Assembly: GCA_963754385.1 (NCBI GenBank)
Contig: CAVWGE010000004.1
Location: forward strand, 1 to 64,000
DNA from: 9FT-COMBO-48-23 sp963754385
Lineage (GTDB): Bacteria; Chloroflexota; Dehalococcoidia; GIF9; UBA5629
Reading direction: 5' to 3'
Length of the DNA stretch: 64,000 nucleotides
Shown here: piece by piece, positions 61,217 through 64,000 of the stretch
Position numbering within the stretch: the stretch's first letter is position 1
Layout of the letters: each line of letters begins with the position of its first letter
Made by a program: the position numbers and the translations under genes
The notes under the pieces: model-generated
The model's input: only the letters and a program-made list of their open reading frames with translations
What the model was told of the DNA's origin: nothing
Database searches by the model: none

Positions 61217-61294
61217 AAATCAGTTTATCCGCAGTTTAAGTTCGCAGAATATAAGGAGAAGTATAAGGACTATATTACTAACAATGGAGTTTAA
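61217..61294 (+). pseudogene. Relic of a second copy of the crotonase N-terminus
   Basis: A 25-codon in-frame piece without a start codon reads YPQFKFAEYKEKYKDYITNNGV and stops at TAA 61292-61294. It parallels VPRLKFAKYREKYKDYIIMEQKNGI at the N-terminus of the crotonase at 60341, with clear nucleotide similarity (GAGAAGTATAAGGA is shared). The nitroreductase ATG follows the stop directly. It is best explained as the remnant of a duplicated or recombined paralogue. Confidence 0.65.
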
Positions 61295-62011
61295 ATGGAT
61301 TACAAGAGTTTCATAGAGTTGGTAAGAAACAGGCGGAGTACACGCCGGTTTAGGCCTGACCCCTTGCCCGATGCGGATATCAATAAGATAATTGAGGCAG
61401 CGCGATGGGCTCCATCTGGCTATAACATGCAACCTTGGGAATTTATTGTAATTAAGGAAAAAGACGTTAAGAACAACGTTACACGACTAATTAACGAGGT
61501 TGTTACCCCTAAGGAGTTAGAGGGTATTACTAAGTGGGACATCGGTCATGCTCCCGATCTTTTCCTCAGCTGGGCAGATGCCCCCGTTTTCATAATAATG
61601 GTTGCAGACAAAAGGACTATGCTTGGTCTGCCAACGATAATCCAACATATTTATCAAATGAGAGACCAGATTTTCATTTCAAGCTTGGCTAGTGCATTTC
61701 TACATATGCATCTTGCTGCGACAACACTTGGCCTGGCTTCATGTTGGGTTTCTCAAGTCGCGGTACCCCAGGCACACTTAATGCTAAAAACTTACTTAGG
61801 GCTTCCGTCTGAGTTTGAAATCTACGATATGATGGCGGTGGGCTATCCCGCGGTAAAGCCACGCGGAAAGTATCTTCGAAGCAGCGCAAAATTGGTACAC
61901 TACGGCATTAGCTGCAAAGAGGATTTCAGAACGGATGAAGAGGTCAAAGATTTTATTAGAAGAAGCAAAACTTGGGTTGAAGCCACCGCGCGACGAAAGC
62001 CAGATTTATAG
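61295..62011 (+). CDS. Nitroreductase-family FMN oxidoreductase
   Basis: A 238-aa nitroreductase-fold protein. RNRRSTRRFRPDPLPDADINKIIEAARWAPSGYNMQPWEFIVI is the FMN-binding N-terminal signature, and HLAATTLGLASCWVSQV matches the dimer-interface region. Members reduce nitro groups, quinones or enones with NAD(P)H, and some act as flavin-dependent dehydrogenases of cyclic ketones. In this cluster an enone or diketone substrate is possible. Confidence 0.8.
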   Translation: MDYKSFIELVRNRRSTRRFRPDPLPDADINKIIEAARWAPSGYNMQPWEFIVIKEKDVKNNVTRLINEVVTPKELEGITKWDIGHAPDLFLSWADAPVFIIMVADKRTMLGLPTIIQHIYQMRDQIFISSLASAFLHMHLAATTLGLASCWVSQVAVPQAHLMLKTYLGLPSEFEIYDMMAVGYPAVKPRGKYLRSSAKLVHYGISCKEDFRTDEEVKDFIRRSKTWVEATARRKPDL

Positions 62012-62208
62012 TTGATTTGAGCTGATACCCAACCGGGAAGAAGCTACCACGCCCCACATATCTCTCACTATTATTGATAATTCTCTGATCTATTTCGGAA
62101 ACGATCAGCAATAAGTTAGTAGTTCGATTACTACTGCGCTACCCATCGTTAAGCGCAAAGCCTCATCTTGACCTACGCAAGCCCGATTATTAATTTCATT
62201 AGAGTATC

Positions 62209-63417
62209 TTAGCCTATGGCACCTTCATCTTTAAATTTGCTAATTTCATCCCAAGAATAGCCCATTTCGAGTAATATTTCCTCGGTATGCTGCCCGAGTT
62301 CTGGGGCCTCTCTTTTCCAAGATGCGGGCGTCTGGCTGAACGACCAGGGGAAACCCACTACTTTGATTTCTCCCCATACTGGGTGATCTATATTAATGAA
62401 ATAATCGTTAGCTAATGCCTGAGGGTCATTAACCACCTCCGCCGGGGATTGAATTGGAGCGCAGATACATTCCTCTTTTTTCAATATTTCCAACCATTCG
62501 GCTCTGGTTTTCGTAGCAAAAGTGCCATCCATAATTTTAATGAGTTCTTTCGCATTTTCACATCTTGCTTCAATGCTATTGAATCTGGGATCCTGTTCAA
62601 ATGCTGTAATACCCAATGCCCGACATACATTTGGCCAATATCTGTCTGGTTGCAGGTGGGCAAGCACAAGCCACTTATCATCCTTACAGCGATAATGATT
62701 GTAAATAGGATTCCCTGCCTCAGCCCTAACTCCCCTGGGAAACTCCTCACCCAATATTGCCGGTGCAGACAAAATTAATCCAAGTGATGAGATTATACTA
62801 CCCAGTAGTGAGGTATCCACCAGTTGTCCCTTGCCTGTCTTCTCTCGAGCGTAGAGGGCTATGCAAATTGCCCAGGCACATATTAGACCACCCAGCTCGT
62901 CACCCATACCAGGCAAAATCTGTACAGGTGGGCTATTGTGCTCACCACAAGACATCATGAGACCAGACCTAGCTACACCCGTATAATCGAAAGAATAGAG
63001 ATTAGCATCGGGTCCTTTTCGTCCCCAACCTGTTGCATGAGCGTAGATAAGACGTGGGTTTCTTTTGAGTAGAGCATTAGGGCCAATACCTAACTTCATA
63101 GGCGCTTCAATACTCATATTATTTAAAAATACATCAGCAGAATCTATTAGTTTATAGAATATCTCTTTACCTCTCCGAGTGTTTAAATCAAGGACAATGC
63201 TCCGCTTGTTGCGGTTACAATTTTCAAAATAGTAATTACAACCTTTAAGCCCCGAGTCAGTTCCAATAATTCTCATCATACCACGTCCGGGATCGCCGGT
63301 CTTGGGTTCTACTTTTATAATATCTGCTCCTAAATCACCCAACCTCATTCCAGCAACCGGACCCTGCTGAAACATGGTAATCTCCACTACTTTAACGCCA
63401 TCTAGCGGTCCTGCCAT
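62209..63417 (-). CDS. Class III (CaiB/BaiF) CoA-transferase
   Basis: A 402-aa family III CoA-transferase on the opposite strand to its neighbours. GVKVVEITMFQQGPVAGMRLGDLGADIIKVEPKTGDPGRG is the opening. NRNKRSIVLDLNTRRGKEIF, VFLNNMSIEAPMKLG and KTGKGQLVDTSLLGSIIS follow the family. It is the third such gene in the window and probably activates or transfers CoA for the same catabolic network. An AGGAGG site (minus strand) precedes its ATG. Confidence 0.87.
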   Translation of the reverse strand: MAGPLDGVKVVEITMFQQGPVAGMRLGDLGADIIKVEPKTGDPGRGMMRIIGTDSGLKGCNYYFENCNRNKRSIVLDLNTRRGKEIFYKLIDSADVFLNNMSIEAPMKLGIGPNALLKRNPRLIYAHATGWGRKGPDANLYSFDYTGVARSGLMMSCGEHNSPPVQILPGMGDELGGLICAWAICIALYAREKTGKGQLVDTSLLGSIISSLGLILSAPAILGEEFPRGVRAEAGNPIYNHYRCKDDKWLVLAHLQPDRYWPNVCRALGITAFEQDPRFNSIEARCENAKELIKIMDGTFATKTRAEWLEILKKEECICAPIQSPAEVVNDPQALANDYFINIDHPVWGEIKVVGFPWSFSQTPASWKREAPELGQHTEEILLEMGYSWDEISKFKDEGAIG

Positions 63418-64000
63418 ATATGCTACCTCCTCTCAAATCTTCCGTTTAAATGCAAAATACTCGGCTTCTTTTTCTGAGCGCTGATCGCTACATCGCAAAT
63501 ATCACACAGGTGGCCCTCGGACCGGTAACGGTTCTGTTGTAAAGACATCAAGGCCAGCTCCAGCTATCCAATGTTCTTTGGGGCTTTGATTAAGGGCTGC
63601 TCGTCAACTGTATTACCCCTTGAAACATTAACCAGATAGACGTTTAGCACACTATAAGAGCACATGTCCACTATGTCAAGGGTATCGATGTGCTCAAAAA
63701 AGACGTAATATTCCATCAGAGTGTTTGTTTAAGAGACCATTTGATGAATATTTGCACAATTCCCTCTTTCGGGAATTTTTTTTATTCAAAAACGACGATA
63801 AGTCAGCTCCGGGGCAATTTTTACAAATCATACCGCACTGGTAGGCAATGTGATGTAAATTGCTGAAGGTATTAACCGGCGTGTAGCCTAGTGAATACTT
63901 TGCCTCCTTCACACGATTTTAGGTCACATTCGATACGGTCAGACTTGTCACCATGTAATGGTTTGGCTATGATTGAGCTTTTGAAGAATTGACACGCGAA
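63418..64000. other. Stretch without a recognisable gene
   Basis: No convincing coding region was found in these 583 bases. The only minus-strand frame of any length (63694-63912) has a GTG start, no ribosome-binding site and an unconvincing product. The stretch contains the upstream region of the CoA-transferase and the terminator at 63758. Confidence 0.5.
63758..63783 (+). terminator. Rho-independent terminator without an obvious plus-strand gene
   Basis: AATTCCC (63758-63764) pairs with GGGAATT (63771-63777), and a run of eight T (63776-63783) follows on the plus strand. The nearest plus-strand gene ends at 62011, so either a small RNA ends here or it is a remnant. Confidence 0.6.

Noticed and set aside
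63694..63912. Minus-strand 72-codon frame with a CxxC
   Set aside because: It has a GTG start without a ribosome-binding site, crosses the terminator hairpin and has unlikely composition.
1..64000. CRISPR array or defence system
   Set aside because: No regularly spaced direct repeats and no cas, restriction or toxin-antitoxin genes were seen.

Overview
The window reads as a contig from an anaerobic bacterium, most likely of the Chloroflexota, class Dehalococcoidia or a close relative. This is an inference from gene content and not from a marker tree. The supporting traits are homocysteine synthesis by a DUF39 / NIL-ferredoxin / UPF0280 trio, a stand-alone His-type Thi4, a GerW-like protein without other sporulation genes, many TTG and GTG starts, and a wealth of CoA-linked and molybdenum-dependent catabolic enzymes. 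No rRNA and no CRISPR array was seen.

Positions 1-20.8 kb are mostly housekeeping. They hold hisS, thi4, the homocysteine trio, a PKD lipoprotein with a DoxX/MauE-like membrane protein, a zinc-ribbon protein, DUF503, an MrfA-like helicase, a zinc operon (Fur-family regulator plus znuA-znuC-znuB behind a perfect palindrome), ftsY, lgt, recJ, mtaB, DUF167, a diacylglycerol-kinase-like protein and a minus-strand GerW operon.

Positions 21-31 kb carry anaerobic aromatic metabolism. Dch-, Oah- and Had-like enzymes would convert cyclohexa-1,5-diene-1-carbonyl-CoA to a ring-opened pimelyl-CoA product. Had and Oah are divergently transcribed, from back-to-back promoters, against a thiolase / DUF35 / CoxG / three-subunit xanthine-oxidase-family operon. 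A tRNA-Arg(TCG) and a small integrase-bearing region (31.3-35.2 kb) follow.

Positions 35.3-46.5 kb look like one long minus-strand catabolic operon: an old-yellow-enzyme-type reductase lacking its usual C-terminal half, a frameshifted UroD-family protein, a double hot-dog dehydratase, two class III CoA-transferases, a transhydroxylase-type molybdopterin enzyme with an SCP2-like N-terminal extension, its three-cluster ferredoxin subunit, and an FmdE-like protein. Positions 47-63.4 kb run mainly on the plus strand: a branched-chain-type ABC importer (SBP, then an IS3-family element, then LivH-M-G-F), a second xanthine-oxidase-family complex, a zinc dehydrogenase, a MarR regulator, a crotonase, a nitroreductase and, on the minus strand, a third CoA-transferase.

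The best candidate for something undescribed is the protein at 56151-58535. A whole GltD/NfnB-like NAD(P)H oxidoreductase module sits inside the [4Fe-4S] loop of a 4-hydroxybenzoyl-CoA-reductase-type flavin subunit. A plausible reading of the catabolic half is import of an aromatic or alicyclic acid, CoA transfer, reductive or hydroxylating ring chemistry by Mo enzymes, then beta-oxidation-like ring opening. No benzoyl-CoA reductase lies in the window.
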